64,000 bases of DNA. Source: Piscinibacter gummiphilus. GTDB taxonomy: Bacteria > Pseudomonadota > Gammaproteobacteria > Burkholderiales > Burkholderiaceae_C. Position 1 is the first letter of the stretch; every line of letters starts with the position of its first letter. The notes beneath the pieces were generated by a model. That model saw only the letters and a program-made list of their open reading frames with translations. It was not told where the DNA came from and did not search any database. Of the stretch, positions 49,984-58,571 are shown one piece after another. The position numbers and the translations under genes were made by a program. The stretch lies in the NCBI RefSeq assembly GCF_002116905.1, contig NZ_CP015118.1:1178001-1242000 (forward strand), given 5' to 3'.

Positions 49984-52291
49984 CGCCGGCGGCGTTCAGG
50001 CGCCAGGTCTCGAACGCTTCGGCCGGCATGGGCCGCGCGAACAGGTAGCCCTGGCCGTAGTCGCAGCCGGCGGCCGTGAGCAGCTGGCGCTGCGCCTCGG
50101 TCTCGACGCCTTCCGCCACCACCTTCATGCCGAGTGCGTGGGCCATCGCGATGATGGCCTTGCACAGCGCCATGTCCTTCGACGTGGCCGACAGCCCGCG
50201 CACGAACGACTGGTCGATCTTCAGCACGTCGATGTCGAACTTCTGCAGGTAGGAGAGCGACGAGTAGCCGATGCCGAAGTCGTCCAGCGAGATCGCGACG
50301 CCCGCGCGGCGCAGCGCGTCGAGCTGCCCGGCCACGCCGTGGCCGGCGTCGAGCAGCAGGCCTTCCGTGATCTCCACCGCGATGCAGTCGCCCGGCAGGC
50401 CGAGGGCCTTCATGCGGTCGTGCCACGCGGTGCGGTCGTGGCCGGCTTCGCGGAACTGCACCGGCGACTTGTTGACGCTGATCTGGAAGTCCGGGTGCAG
50501 CTGCTCCCGCCAGCGGCGGACCTGTTCCACCGCCTGCAGGAAGACCCATTCGCCGATCTCGCCGATCTGGCCGGTCGACTCGGCGATCGGGATGAACGTG
50601 GCCGGGCTCACGTTCCCGCGCGCCGGGTGGGTCCAGCGCAGCAGCGCCTCGGCCTTGCGCACCTGGCCGGTCGCAAGGTGCACGATGGGCTGGTACAGCA
50701 CGTGGAGCTGGCCGTTTGCCAGCGCGCCACGCAGGTCGTTGGCCAGGCGAAGCCGCAGCAGCGCCGCTTCCTGCAGCGCCGGGGTGTATCGGCTGTAGCG
50801 GTTGCGGCCCGCGTCCTTCGCGACGTAGAGCGCCTGGTCGGCGTGCTTGAGCAGGTCCTCGATCTGCGTCGCGTCCTCCGGGTACATCGTGATGCCGATG
50901 CTCGCGGAGACGAAAGCCCGTTCGTCGCCGAGCGGGAAGGCCTCGGCCACGGCGGCGAGGATGTCGCGCGCGACCTGTTCGACCCGCCCCTCGTGCTCCA
51001 GGCCCGCGAGCACCACGGTGAACTCGTCGCCGCCCATGCGCGCGACCGTGTCGGCGCCTCGCACGCAGGCGCGGATCCGGCGGGCGGCCTCGACCAGCAG
51101 CCGGTCGCCCTGGTCGTGGCCCAGCGTGTCGTTGACTTCCTTGAAGTGGTCGAGGTCGATGAACAGCAGCGCGAGCGGGTTGCCGTCGCGCTGGCTCATC
51201 AGGATGTCCTGCTCCAGCCGGTCGCGCAGCATGCGGCGGTTCGGCAGGCCGGTGAGGGCGTCGAAGTTCGCCTGCTGCCACACGAGCGCCTCGTTGCGCT
51301 TGCGTTCGGTGATGTCGGTGTGGGTGCCGATCATCCGCGCCGGCTGTCCGGCCGCGTCGCGCTCGATCACCATGCCGCGCGTCAGCACCCACTTCCACGA
51401 GCCGTCCTTGCAGCGCATGCGGTGTTCGTTGCTGTACGTGGCGGTGCGCTGCTCGAGGTGTTCGCGCCGCGCGTGCAGGACCTGACTGAGGTCGTCCGGG
51501 TGCACGAGGTGGTCGACCTGCTCGATGCGGGTCGCGAGTTCGTCCATGCGGTAGCCGTACATCTCGGCGAACCGGGCCGACAGCAGCGTGGCGCCGGTGG
51601 ACACCGACCAGTCCCACACGCCGTCGCCGGCGCTTTCCAGCGCGTGTTTCCAGCGGGCCTCGTTGGTGCCGAGTGCGGCGAACGAGTTTTCCAGGCCGCG
51701 CAGCAGCACCGAACACGAGACGGTGAGCATCAGCGCCACGAAGGCCACGTTGCCGGTGACGATGGCCCACCAGCGCGTCGTCGGGGAATCGAAGCCCGGC
51801 AGCGGCTGGCCGCTCAGGGCGCCGATGCCGAACAAGGTCGCGGCGCAGGCGGCCAGGCACAGCACACCCGGGCGCAGCCCGAGCAGCAGCGCGGCCAGCA
51901 CCGGCAGGGCCATCAGGTAGGCCATGCCCACGGGGCCCACCATCATCAGGAACCAGGTGCCCACGCCGTACATCAGCAGCAGCACGCTCCAGGTGCGCAG
52001 CTGGTAGGGCAGGGACGGGTGGCGCCAGATGAAGGTGATCCAGCCGAGGGCCACCGCGTCGATGATCGGCACCGGCCAGAGACCGTCGATGACCGCGAAG
52101 ACGGCACTCGGCAAGGCGATCACGATGCCGAGCACCAGCACGGCGAGCAGGATGGACGAGAGCACGCGCTCACGCCATTGCGTCAGGTCCGGCACGTGGG
52201 CGGACGGCAGCATCGGGCCGACGGGCGGCGCCGCACCCGGCCGGGCGGCCGTGGCGGAGGGGGGCAGGGGAGAGCGGAGATCGGTCGGCAT
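49970..52291 (-). CDS. Membrane-bound PAS-GGDEF-EAL c-di-GMP enzyme
   Basis: 773 residues. Five or six hydrophobic helices lie in about 43-198 (no recognised sensor family), then a PAS/PAC domain (about 205-335, AGDGVWDWSVSTGATLL...HTDITERKRNE), a GGDEF domain with the intact motif in ARMGGDEFTVVLAG, and an EAL domain with the intact motif in KAEALLRWTHP plus ISLDDFGIGYSSLSYL and the DQSFVRGL/VVAEGVET loops. Both synthesis and hydrolysis of c-di-GMP are possible; no inhibitory RxxD site five residues before GGDEF is seen. It controls the motile-sessile switch in relatives. Confidence 0.94.
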   Translation of the reverse strand: MPTDLRSPLPPSATAARPGAAPPVGPMLPSAHVPDLTQWRERVLSSILLAVLVLGIVIALPSAVFAVIDGLWPVPIIDAVALGWITFIWRHPSLPYQLRTWSVLLLMYGVGTWFLMMVGPVGMAYLMALPVLAALLLGLRPGVLCLAACAATLFGIGALSGQPLPGFDSPTTRWWAIVTGNVAFVALMLTVSCSVLLRGLENSFAALGTNEARWKHALESAGDGVWDWSVSTGATLLSARFAEMYGYRMDELATRIEQVDHLVHPDDLSQVLHARREHLEQRTATYSNEHRMRCKDGSWKWVLTRGMVIERDAAGQPARMIGTHTDITERKRNEALVWQQANFDALTGLPNRRMLRDRLEQDILMSQRDGNPLALLFIDLDHFKEVNDTLGHDQGDRLLVEAARRIRACVRGADTVARMGGDEFTVVLAGLEHEGRVEQVARDILAAVAEAFPLGDERAFVSASIGITMYPEDATQIEDLLKHADQALYVAKDAGRNRYSRYTPALQEAALLRLRLANDLRGALANGQLHVLYQPIVHLATGQVRKAEALLRWTHPARGNVSPATFIPIAESTGQIGEIGEWVFLQAVEQVRRWREQLHPDFQISVNKSPVQFREAGHDRTAWHDRMKALGLPGDCIAVEITEGLLLDAGHGVAGQLDALRRAGVAISLDDFGIGYSSLSYLQKFDIDVLKIDQSFVRGLSATSKDMALCKAIIAMAHALGMKVVAEGVETEAQRQLLTAAGCDYGQGYLFARPMPAEAFETWRLNAAGVSAG

Positions 52292-52423
52292 GGCGGAACG
52301 CCCTCTGGAGGCGTCTGGCCAGGGGGAAGCACCCCAGAGGTATCGGCTGGCGGGCGGCCGTTGTTGAGTCCAGGCCCGTTCCCCGTGCCAAACCTTGCAC
52401 GGAACGAGCCCGTACCGGCGCGC

Positions 52424-53419
52424 TCAGGGCGCGAGCGTGCGTCCGAAGAAGGCCACGACGGCCGCGTTGAACTCGCGGTGGAACGCCGCACGGTCGAAGC
52501 CGGCCTGGCTGCTGCACAGCGGCGGCGCCATCAGGCTGAAGCGCAGCGTGCAGGGGGCGAGGAAGTCGAAGTGGCCGGCGTCCGGCACCGGGTGGTATTC
52601 GGGCGGGGTGCCCAGGCCGTCCCGCACGGGTTCGGCGTACCAGGGCGAGGGCAGCACCGTGTCGGCGTCGGCCCGCCACAGTTGCACCGGCAGGGTGATG
52701 CCGGCGAGCGACTCGCGGCTGAACGTGAACCCGAGCGCCGGCGCGGCCACCACGGCGGCCCGCACGCGCGGGTCGCGGCCGGAGAGCGGTCCGCCAGTGC
52801 CCGCGGCGATGGCACCCGCCGGGTCCTTCGCGATCACGAGGCAGGCGTAGTCGCGAGGGTGCGCCTGGCAGTGGGGGCCGACCCGGGCCAGGTCGGCCAC
52901 GCCACCGGCCACCGCCACCGCGGTGAACCCGCCGGACGAGAAGCCGAACACCCCCACGCGGGCCGGATCCACCTGAGGCTTCGCCCGCCACTGCGTCAGC
53001 ACGAAGTCGATGGCCCGGCTGACGTGACGGGGCCGGTCGGCCATCGAGACCTCGCGGCTGCGGTCGGCATGGTTGTCGCCGGTGTGAGTGACCGCTGCCA
53101 CGACGTAGCCGGCCTGGGCGAGCGCCACCGCCGTGTCGTGGTGGCTCAGCGCACTGCCGCCGTTGCCGTGCGACATCACGATCAGCGGCAGGCCCTTGCC
53201 CACGACGGGCGCACCCATCGCGATGGGCAGCGTGAAGGGTCCGAGGTCGGTCGAGCGGGCCTCGGCCGTCGTGGGGTACCAGATCGCGGTGTCGAGCGGC
53301 GGCTGGTCGCCGTCGGGCACCTTCACCCGCTCGTAGCCGGCCTCCGCGGCGCAGGCGGCGGCGGACAGCAGGGCGAGGGCCAGCGTGGCGGCGAGGCGGG
53401 GGAGGTGGCGGATGTGCAT
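52424..53419 (-). CDS. Exported alpha/beta hydrolase (dienelactone-hydrolase/PAF-acetylhydrolase-like)
   Basis: 331 residues. Signal peptide MHIRHLPRLAATLALALLSAAACA. The oxyanion region is PLIVMSHGNGGS, the nucleophile elbow GVFGFSSGGFTAVA, and the C-terminal His lies in DAGHFDFLAPCT. The pattern D-TAIWYPTTAE near the N-terminus (vkvPDG..PLDTAIWYP) is typical of periplasmic predicted dienelactone hydrolases and platelet-activating-factor-acetylhydrolase-like esterases. Three Cys near the end could form disulfides. Substrate unknown. It is divergent from the DUF2845 gene. Confidence 0.85.
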   Translation of the reverse strand: MHIRHLPRLAATLALALLSAAACAAEAGYERVKVPDGDQPPLDTAIWYPTTAEARSTDLGPFTLPIAMGAPVVGKGLPLIVMSHGNGGSALSHHDTAVALAQAGYVVAAVTHTGDNHADRSREVSMADRPRHVSRAIDFVLTQWRAKPQVDPARVGVFGFSSGGFTAVAVAGGVADLARVGPHCQAHPRDYACLVIAKDPAGAIAAGTGGPLSGRDPRVRAAVVAAPALGFTFSRESLAGITLPVQLWRADADTVLPSPWYAEPVRDGLGTPPEYHPVPDAGHFDFLAPCTLRFSLMAPPLCSSQAGFDRAAFHREFNAAVVAFFGRTLAP

Positions 53420-53501
53420 GGGTGTGCATTATGAGCAGCGTCCCGCTTGCCGTCGGCCTCCCGGGTCGGCACACTGGAGTGTCCCGACCCGGCGGTCCAC
53501 C

Positions 53502-53879
53502 ATGACACCCTCGACCCGCACCCTGCTCACCGCGGCCATCCTGCTCGCGTGCGGGTCCGCGGTCCGCGCCGAATCCCTCCGCTGCAACGGCGAGAGTTCC
53601 GGCCCGGGCGATTCGAAGCTCTCGGTGCTGCGCAAATGCGGCGAACCGATGCTGAAGGACTCCTTCTGCAAGCCGGTCGAGGTGGTGGTGCCCACGGTGC
53701 CGTACCCCGTCGTGCCCTATCCCAACTCGCCCTATCCGGTGGTGGTGCCCAACCGGGGCTACGCCTGCGAACCCGTGGACGAATGGCTCTACGACCGCGG
53801 ACCGGGCAACCTCTTCGCCATCGTGCGCTTCCAGCGCGGGGTCGTCGAGTCGATCGTCTATGAGGGTCGACCCCGGTGA
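53502..53879 (+). CDS. DUF2845-type exported protein
   Basis: 125 residues with a signal peptide (LLTAAILLACGSAVRA). The mature start LRCNGESSGPGDSKLSVLRKCGEP is typical of DUF2845: two Cys around a short acidic loop that marks a state change from lower to upper motif. A VPYPVVPYPNSPYPVVVP segment is an unusual Pro/Tyr repeat. The end has LYDRGPGNLFAIVRFQRGVVESI. Function unknown. A GATC-free, short upstream gap to the divergent hydrolase holds its promoter. Confidence 0.72.
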   Translation: MTPSTRTLLTAAILLACGSAVRAESLRCNGESSGPGDSKLSVLRKCGEPMLKDSFCKPVEVVVPTVPYPVVPYPNSPYPVVVPNRGYACEPVDEWLYDRGPGNLFAIVRFQRGVVESIVYEGRPR

Positions 53880-53890
53880 CGCGACGCTGG

Positions 53891-53902
53891 TGAAACGTTT
53901 CA
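53891..53902. promoter_or_regulatory. LacI-family operator upstream of the CMD/SDR operon
   Basis: TGAAACGTTTCA is a perfect 12-base palindrome with the central CG typical of LacI/GalR-family operators; it fits the Cra-like pattern TGAAxCGxTTCA. It lies 44 bases before the ATG of the CMD-family gene. A LacI-family gene is encoded convergently at the end of the same operon. Confidence 0.6.
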
Positions 53903-53945
53903 TTTGTCGTTAGGATCGGGCCTCCGCCAGTGACCAGGAGGCCCG

Positions 53946-54482
53946 ATGGCCCGCATTCCGTACGTCGAACCCGAGCAGATGCCGGCGGCCTATGCCGAGC
54001 TGCTCAAGTCCCGCAACCCGCTCAACCTCTACCGCATGCTGCCGCACGCGGTGGACGCCGCGTCGCCGTTCCTCGCGCTGGGTGGCTCGCTGCTGCGCAA
54101 CAGTGCCCTCGACCCCGTGCTGCGCGAGATCGCGATCCTGCGCGTGGGCCTGCTGAGCCACGCGTCCTACGAGGTGCACCAGCACCGGCGAGTCGCGCGT
54201 GCCGCCGGCATGCCTGAGGACGTGCTCGCCGCCATCGCGGACGGACCGGACGCCCCGGCGTTCGACGACCTGCAGCGCCTCGTGATGCGCTTCACCGACG
54301 AGGTGGTGCAGCGGGTCAAGGCGTCCGACGTGCTGTTCGACGCCGTGCGTGCGCGCCTCGGCGACCGCCAGGTCGCCGAGCTGGTCCTGACCATCGGCTT
54401 CTACATGATGGTGAGCCGCTTCCTCGAGAACTTCGAGGTCGACATCGAGGCGGACACCGAAGCGCGGGAGGCCGTGCAATGA
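53946..54482 (+). CDS. Carboxymuconolactone-decarboxylase-family protein
   Basis: 178 residues. The AhpD/CMD core is seen in LDPVLREIAILRVGLLSHASYEVHQHRRVARAAGMPEDVL (in pieces). The classic AhpD CxxC is replaced by SHAS, so thiol peroxidase activity is unlikely and the YEVHQH segment points to the gamma-CMD side of the family. The C-terminal helices (LVLTIGFYMMVSRFLENFEVD) are standard. Its stop overlaps the SDR start by 4 bases, so it acts with that oxidoreductase on an unknown compound, most likely under LacI control. Confidence 0.85.
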   Translation: MARIPYVEPEQMPAAYAELLKSRNPLNLYRMLPHAVDAASPFLALGGSLLRNSALDPVLREIAILRVGLLSHASYEVHQHRRVARAAGMPEDVLAAIADGPDAPAFDDLQRLVMRFTDEVVQRVKASDVLFDAVRARLGDRQVAELVLTIGFYMMVSRFLENFEVDIEADTEAREAVQ

Positions 54483-55324
54483 GCGCCCCCGATCCGTCCC
54501 GCCAGCTGTTCCCCGAATCGCTGGGTGAGGAAACCGGCCGCCAGCGCCTGCGCGGCCGGCGCGTGCTGGTGGTGGGCGCGGGCCAGCGCCCCATCCCCGA
54601 CGAGGACCCGCCCGTGGGCAACGGTCGCGCGGTGTCGGTGCTGTTCGCGCGCGAGGGCGCGACGGTCGCCTGCGTCGACCGCTCGGCCGAGGCCGTGGAA
54701 CACACCCGTGCCCAGGTGGTGGCCGAGGGGGGCGTGGCGTTCGCCGAAGTGGCTGACGTGTCGGACGCCTCCGTGATCGCCCCGCTGGTGAAACGCTGTG
54801 CCGAGCAGATGGGCGGGCTCGACGGCCTCGTGCTCAACGTCGGCATCTCGCGCGGGCTGCCGCTCGCGCGCCAGACCGCCGCCGACTGGGACTTCGAATA
54901 CGCCGTCAACGTGCGCAGCCACATGCTGTTCTGCCAGGCCGCGCTCGAGGTGATGCCCGAGGGCTCGTCGATCGTTCTGATGTCCTCGCTCGCGAGCCTG
55001 CGCGCGGGCAGCCGCAACCCCGCCTACGAATCGTCGAAGGCGGCGCAGGTGGCGCTGGCCCGCAGCGTGGCCGTGGCCGGCGAGGCCAAGGGCATCCGCT
55101 GCAACGCGGTGCTGCCGGGCCTGATGGACACGCCGATGGGCCGTGACGCGACCCGCCATCGCCCGGGCCGCGCGGTGGCCGTGCCGTGGGGCCGGCAGGG
55201 CACGGGCTGGGAGGTGGCGTATGCCTGCCTCTACCTGATCTCGCACGAGTCGAGCTACTGCAACGCGCATGCGTTGCTGCTCGATGGGGGGTTGTCGGTG
55301 GGCGTCGCCCGGGCTGCCGCCTAG
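54479..55324 (+). CDS. Short-chain dehydrogenase/reductase of the CMD operon
   Basis: 281 residues. The cofactor loop is unusual: VLVVGAGQRPIPDEDPPVGNGRAVSVLFAREG carries an insertion of about ten residues within the glycine-rich motif. The rest is classical: ACVDRS with an Asp that favours NAD, LNVGIS instead of NNAG, SSLASLRAGS, and a catalytic YxxxK in NPAYESSKAA. GMGRDATRHRPG-type loop near the end and a quinone-reductase-like VPWGRQGTGWEVA. Substrate unknown. Its stop TAG shares a CTAG with the stop of the convergent LacI gene. Confidence 0.87.
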   Translation: MSAPDPSRQLFPESLGEETGRQRLRGRRVLVVGAGQRPIPDEDPPVGNGRAVSVLFAREGATVACVDRSAEAVEHTRAQVVAEGGVAFAEVADVSDASVIAPLVKRCAEQMGGLDGLVLNVGISRGLPLARQTAADWDFEYAVNVRSHMLFCQAALEVMPEGSSIVLMSSLASLRAGSRNPAYESSKAAQVALARSVAVAGEAKGIRCNAVLPGLMDTPMGRDATRHRPGRAVAVPWGRQGTGWEVAYACLYLISHESSYCNAHALLLDGGLSVGVARAAA

Positions 55325-56343
55325 GGCGCGGGACCGCAGGAGCCGCGTTCGATCAACTCCGACGGCACGCGCAGCGAGACCGCTTCGGCGGTCTCGCCGC
55401 CCAGCCGCGCCAGCAGGCGTTCGGCCGTGCGGTCGGCCACCGCGTGCAAATCGACCCGCAGCGCGGTGAGCGGCGGGGCGTGGTGGACAGCGAAGTCGGG
55501 GTCGCCGATGCTCATGAGCGACAGGTCGCGGGGCATCGACAGCCCGGCCGCGGACACCGCGTTGAGCGTCTCCACGAGGATCGACGTGCCCTGCACCAGC
55601 AGGGCGGTGGGACGGTCCGGCGCCGCGAGCAGCGCGGCCACCGCGTCGTAGGCCGAGCTGGTGGAGCTGGGCAGCTGCACGAGCCAGCGGTCGTCGAACG
55701 CGAGGCCGTGCGACCTGCACGCGGCACGCAGTCCCTCGGCTCGCCGCCGCATGGGCCGGTTCGACGACTGCGACTGCACGAGCGCGATGCGCCGGTGGCC
55801 GAGCCCCGCGAGGTAGGCCACGGCCGCCTTCATGCCGGCGGCGTGGTCGAACTGCACCTTGTCGTGCCGGCTGGCGAGGTCCCGGTCGAGCACCACGGCG
55901 GGCATCTCGAGCGCGGCCACCGCCTTCAGCACGCCGGCATGGCGTTCGTTGCCCGGGGCGATCACGACGCCGTCCATGCCGCGCAGCCGGAACAGGTTCA
56001 GCAGCGCGATCTCGCGGTCCGGGTCGTTCAGCCCGTTGGCGAGCAGCAGCAGGTAGCCTTCGGCGAGGAAGCGCTCCTCGAGCGCGCGGAACAGCTGGGC
56101 GTACAGAGGGTTCGCCACGTCGGTGACGAGGCAGCCGATGGTGCGCGTGCTGCGCGAGCGCAGCGACTGCGCCGCGTGGTTCGGCCGGTAGCCCAGCGCC
56201 TCGATGGCGGCGAGCACCTTCGCGCGGGTCTCTTCCCCCACGTTCGCCACGTTGTTGACCACCCGCGACGCACTGCCGAGCGACACACCGGCATGGCGGG
56301 CGACGTCCTTGATGTTGACGGAGGCGGGTTTGCGGGGCGGCAT
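55321..56343 (-). CDS. LacI-family transcriptional regulator
   Basis: 340 residues. Helix-turn-helix at about 10-32 (IKDVARHAGVSLGSASRVVNN), then the hinge helix region (LGYRPNHAAQSLRSRSTRTIGCLV) and a periplasmic-binding-protein-like sugar/ligand domain (MDGVVIAPGNERH; LSLMSIGDPDF). It is convergent with the CMD/SDR operon and divergent from the isomerase gene (42 bases between starts), so it is well placed to control both. The TGAAACGTTTCA palindrome at 53891 is the best candidate site. Confidence 0.93.
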   Translation of the reverse strand: MPPRKPASVNIKDVARHAGVSLGSASRVVNNVANVGEETRAKVLAAIEALGYRPNHAAQSLRSRSTRTIGCLVTDVANPLYAQLFRALEERFLAEGYLLLLANGLNDPDREIALLNLFRLRGMDGVVIAPGNERHAGVLKAVAALEMPAVVLDRDLASRHDKVQFDHAAGMKAAVAYLAGLGHRRIALVQSQSSNRPMRRRAEGLRAACRSHGLAFDDRWLVQLPSSTSSAYDAVAALLAAPDRPTALLVQGTSILVETLNAVSAAGLSMPRDLSLMSIGDPDFAVHHAPPLTALRVDLHAVADRTAERLLARLGGETAEAVSLRVPSELIERGSCGPAP

Positions 56344-56385
56344 GGGCGGGGATTGTGCGCGAGCTTTTGCTATCGTGAGGACCCG

Positions 56386-57177
56386 ATGCCGAACTTCGCC
56401 GCCAACCTCTCGTTCCTCTACCCCGACCTGCCGTTCCTCGACCGCTTCGCCGCGGCCGCCCGGGACGGCTTCGACGCGGTCGAGTTCCTGTTCCCGTACG
56501 CGTTCGACGCCCGCGACGTGAAGGCCCGCCTCGACGACCATGGGTTGAAGCCGGTGCTGTTCAACGTCTCCCCCGGTGACTGGGACGGCGGCGAGCGGGG
56601 GCTGGCGGCCCGCCCCGGCCACGAGGCGCGCTTCCGCGCCGCGGTGGAGGAGGCGCTGGCGTACGCCCAGGTGCTGGGCTGCCCGCGCCTGCACGTGATG
56701 GCCGGGCTGAAGGAAGCCGACACGGCCCGCCAGCACGCGGTCTATGCCGAGAACCTCGCCTGGGCGGCATCGCTGGCCGCGCCGCTGGGCATCGACCTGC
56801 TGCTCGAGGCCATCAACCCGCGCGACATGCCCGGCTACCTGATCAGCCGCCAGCAGGAGGCCCATGACGCCGCCGCGGCCACGGGTGCGCCGAACGTGAA
56901 GGTGCAGTTCGACCTGTACCACTGCCAGATCGTCGAGGGCGACCTGATCACCAAGCTGCGGGGCTACCTGCCCGGCGGGCGGGTGGGCCACCTGCAGATC
57001 GCCGGCGTGCCGTCGCGCCAGGAGCCCGACACGGGCGAACTGGCCCTCGACCACCTGCTGGCCGAGATCGACGCCACGGGTTACACGGGCCACGTGGGCT
57101 GCGAGTACCGCCCCCGCGGCGACACGTCCGCCGGGCTCGCCTGGCTCAGGCGATACCGGGCTTCAGCAGGTTCGTGA
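56386..57177 (+). CDS. Hydroxypyruvate isomerase / 2-oxo-tetronate isomerase family protein
   Basis: 263 residues, TIM-barrel family. ATG 56386 follows GTGAGGACCCG. Typical segments are ANLSFLYPDLPFLDRFAAAA at the start, metal-ligand Glu in LLLEAINPRDMPGYLI, VKVQFDLYHCQIVEGDL and HVGCEYRPRGDTSAGLAWL. Members interconvert hydroxypyruvate and tartronate semialdehyde (Hyi) or act in tetronate breakdown (OtnI); sequence alone does not separate these. No gcl or glxR gene is nearby. It is divergent from the LacI regulator, and its end overlaps the convergent 5'-nucleotidase by 32 bases. Confidence 0.85.
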   Translation: MPNFAANLSFLYPDLPFLDRFAAAARDGFDAVEFLFPYAFDARDVKARLDDHGLKPVLFNVSPGDWDGGERGLAARPGHEARFRAAVEEALAYAQVLGCPRLHVMAGLKEADTARQHAVYAENLAWAASLAAPLGIDLLLEAINPRDMPGYLISRQQEAHDAAAATGAPNVKVQFDLYHCQIVEGDLITKLRGYLPGGRVGHLQIAGVPSRQEPDTGELALDHLLAEIDATGYTGHVGCEYRPRGDTSAGLAWLRRYRASAGS

Positions 57178-58063
57178 CACCGGCCGCCACGTGCCCCGAG
57201 GGCACGTGCGGCGAGGCGTTCTCGATGTGGCCGCTCTGGTCGTCGAAGAAGAAGTCGGGTTCGAACTCGCGCAGGAAAGCGCCCTTCGGCAGGCCGCCGA
57301 GGAACATGGCCTCGTCGATCTCGATGTCCCACTCCATCAGCGTGCGGATGGCGCGCTCGTGTGCCGGCGCGCTGCGGGCGGTGACGAGGGCGGTGCGGAT
57401 GCGCATCGCGGGCGACGCCTTTTCCTGCAGCAGCTTCAGCGCGTCCAGCAGCGGCTTGAACGGGCCGGCGGCCAGCGGCACCCCGGCGCGGTCCAGCTCG
57501 TGGGCCTGGAAGGCATCGAGGCCGGCGCGCTGGAACACCTGCTCGGCCTCGTCGGAGAACAGCACCGCATCGCCGTCGAAGGCGATGCGCACCTCGTTCG
57601 GATGGGCGTCGGACGCCCGCGCCGAGTGCGGGAACACCCGCGCCGCCGGCACCCCGGCGCCCAGGGCCGACCGGACGTCGGCTTCGTTCGTCGACAGGAA
57701 CAGGTGGGCGTTCAGCGGCCGCAGGTAGCGCCAGGGCGACTCGCCCCGGGTGAAGACGCCCCGCTGGATGGGCATGCCGTAGTGTTTCGCCGAGCGGAAC
57801 ACCCGCATGCCCGAGACCGGGTCGTTGCGCGACAGGATCACCACCTCCACGGAGGTGTCCGGAGGCGCCTTGTTGAAGGTCAGCAGCTTGTTCACGAGGG
57901 AGAACGCGACACCGGGCTTGGCGGGCTGGTCCACCCGGTCGAGCTGCAGCTGCATGTAGGCGCGGTCGTCGCGGGCCTCGAAGAGGCGGTTCTCCTCCTC
58001 GAAGTCGAAGAGGGCGCGCGAGGAGATCGCGACGACGAGCTGGTTGTCCAGGGAGGCGGGCAT
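57146..58063 (-). CDS. Cytosolic 5'-nucleotidase (PF06189-type)
   Basis: 305 residues from ATG 58063, which has AGGATGTCGCCC before it; ATG 58072 would add three residues. Family segments are LVVAISSRALFDFEEENRLFE at the start, VEVVILSRNDPVSGMRVF, YGMPIQRGVFTRGESPWRYL, LSTNEADVRSALGAG, IAFDGDAVLFSDEAE, and FLGGLPKGAFLREFEPDFFFDDQSGH at the end. It is related to the cytosolic cN-I 5'-nucleotidases that dephosphorylate AMP or other nucleoside monophosphates. Full length. No obvious operon partner. Confidence 0.9.
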   Translation of the reverse strand: MPASLDNQLVVAISSRALFDFEEENRLFEARDDRAYMQLQLDRVDQPAKPGVAFSLVNKLLTFNKAPPDTSVEVVILSRNDPVSGMRVFRSAKHYGMPIQRGVFTRGESPWRYLRPLNAHLFLSTNEADVRSALGAGVPAARVFPHSARASDAHPNEVRIAFDGDAVLFSDEAEQVFQRAGLDAFQAHELDRAGVPLAAGPFKPLLDALKLLQEKASPAMRIRTALVTARSAPAHERAIRTLMEWDIEIDEAMFLGGLPKGAFLREFEPDFFFDDQSGHIENASPHVPSGHVAAGVTNLLKPGIA

Positions 58064-58195
58064 GGGCGACATCCTAGCGCCATCGTCCCGCCGGGCTGAA
58101 ACAAACGAAACACAGGATCGGGACCGGCGAAATGTGCCTGATACGGCCGCCGTCCACACTTCGTTCCATCCCCTGCACCACCGCCTTCGGAGTCC

Positions 58196-58402
58196 ATGAT
58201 GAACCTGCCCGTCACCAGCACCCTCCAGCGTCTCTTCTCCCGCCAGCCGGCCCTGGCCATGCTGTTCCAGCCGTCCGGCTACCCGATGCCCTCCCCCCAG
58301 GTGCCCGAGGTGCTCCATGCCGACTTCATGGACACCCGTCCCGTGATCTTCCGCAGCGAAGGGTTCGAGGAAGACCTGCTGCCCACCCACGCCACCGCAT
58401 GA
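58196..58402 (+). CDS. Small protein of unknown function
   Basis: 68 residues beginning MMNLPVTSTLQRLFSRQPAL; GGAG lies 5-8 bases before the ATG. No signal peptide, no Cys, no clear domain; the end is acidic (FRSEGFEEDLLPTH). Codon use fits the neighbourhood. It lies between a divergent 5'-nucleotidase and the two-component genes. I cannot assign a family, and a chance open frame is not excluded. Confidence 0.45.
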   Translation: MMNLPVTSTLQRLFSRQPALAMLFQPSGYPMPSPQVPEVLHADFMDTRPVIFRSEGFEEDLLPTHATA

Positions 58403-58571
58403 CGCGCGGGGGGTGGTGCGACCGTCCGGCCGACGGGCCGGTGGCGAGGGGACTCCGATGACCGATCGCACCGCCCGCGAGTGGCTGGCGCGCGCGCTCG
58501 AAGACGCGCGCGTGGCCGGTTCACCCCGATATGATTCATCCCGAAAGACAGACCCTCAGGGAGAGCCGGTC

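Noticed and set aside
58458..58571. Longer N-terminus for response regulator C starting MTDRTAREWL
   Set aside because: It has a possible GAGGGG leader, but a TATGAT box lies inside it and receivers start near MGQVEGAAKPVLLVVDDE; kept only as an alternative.
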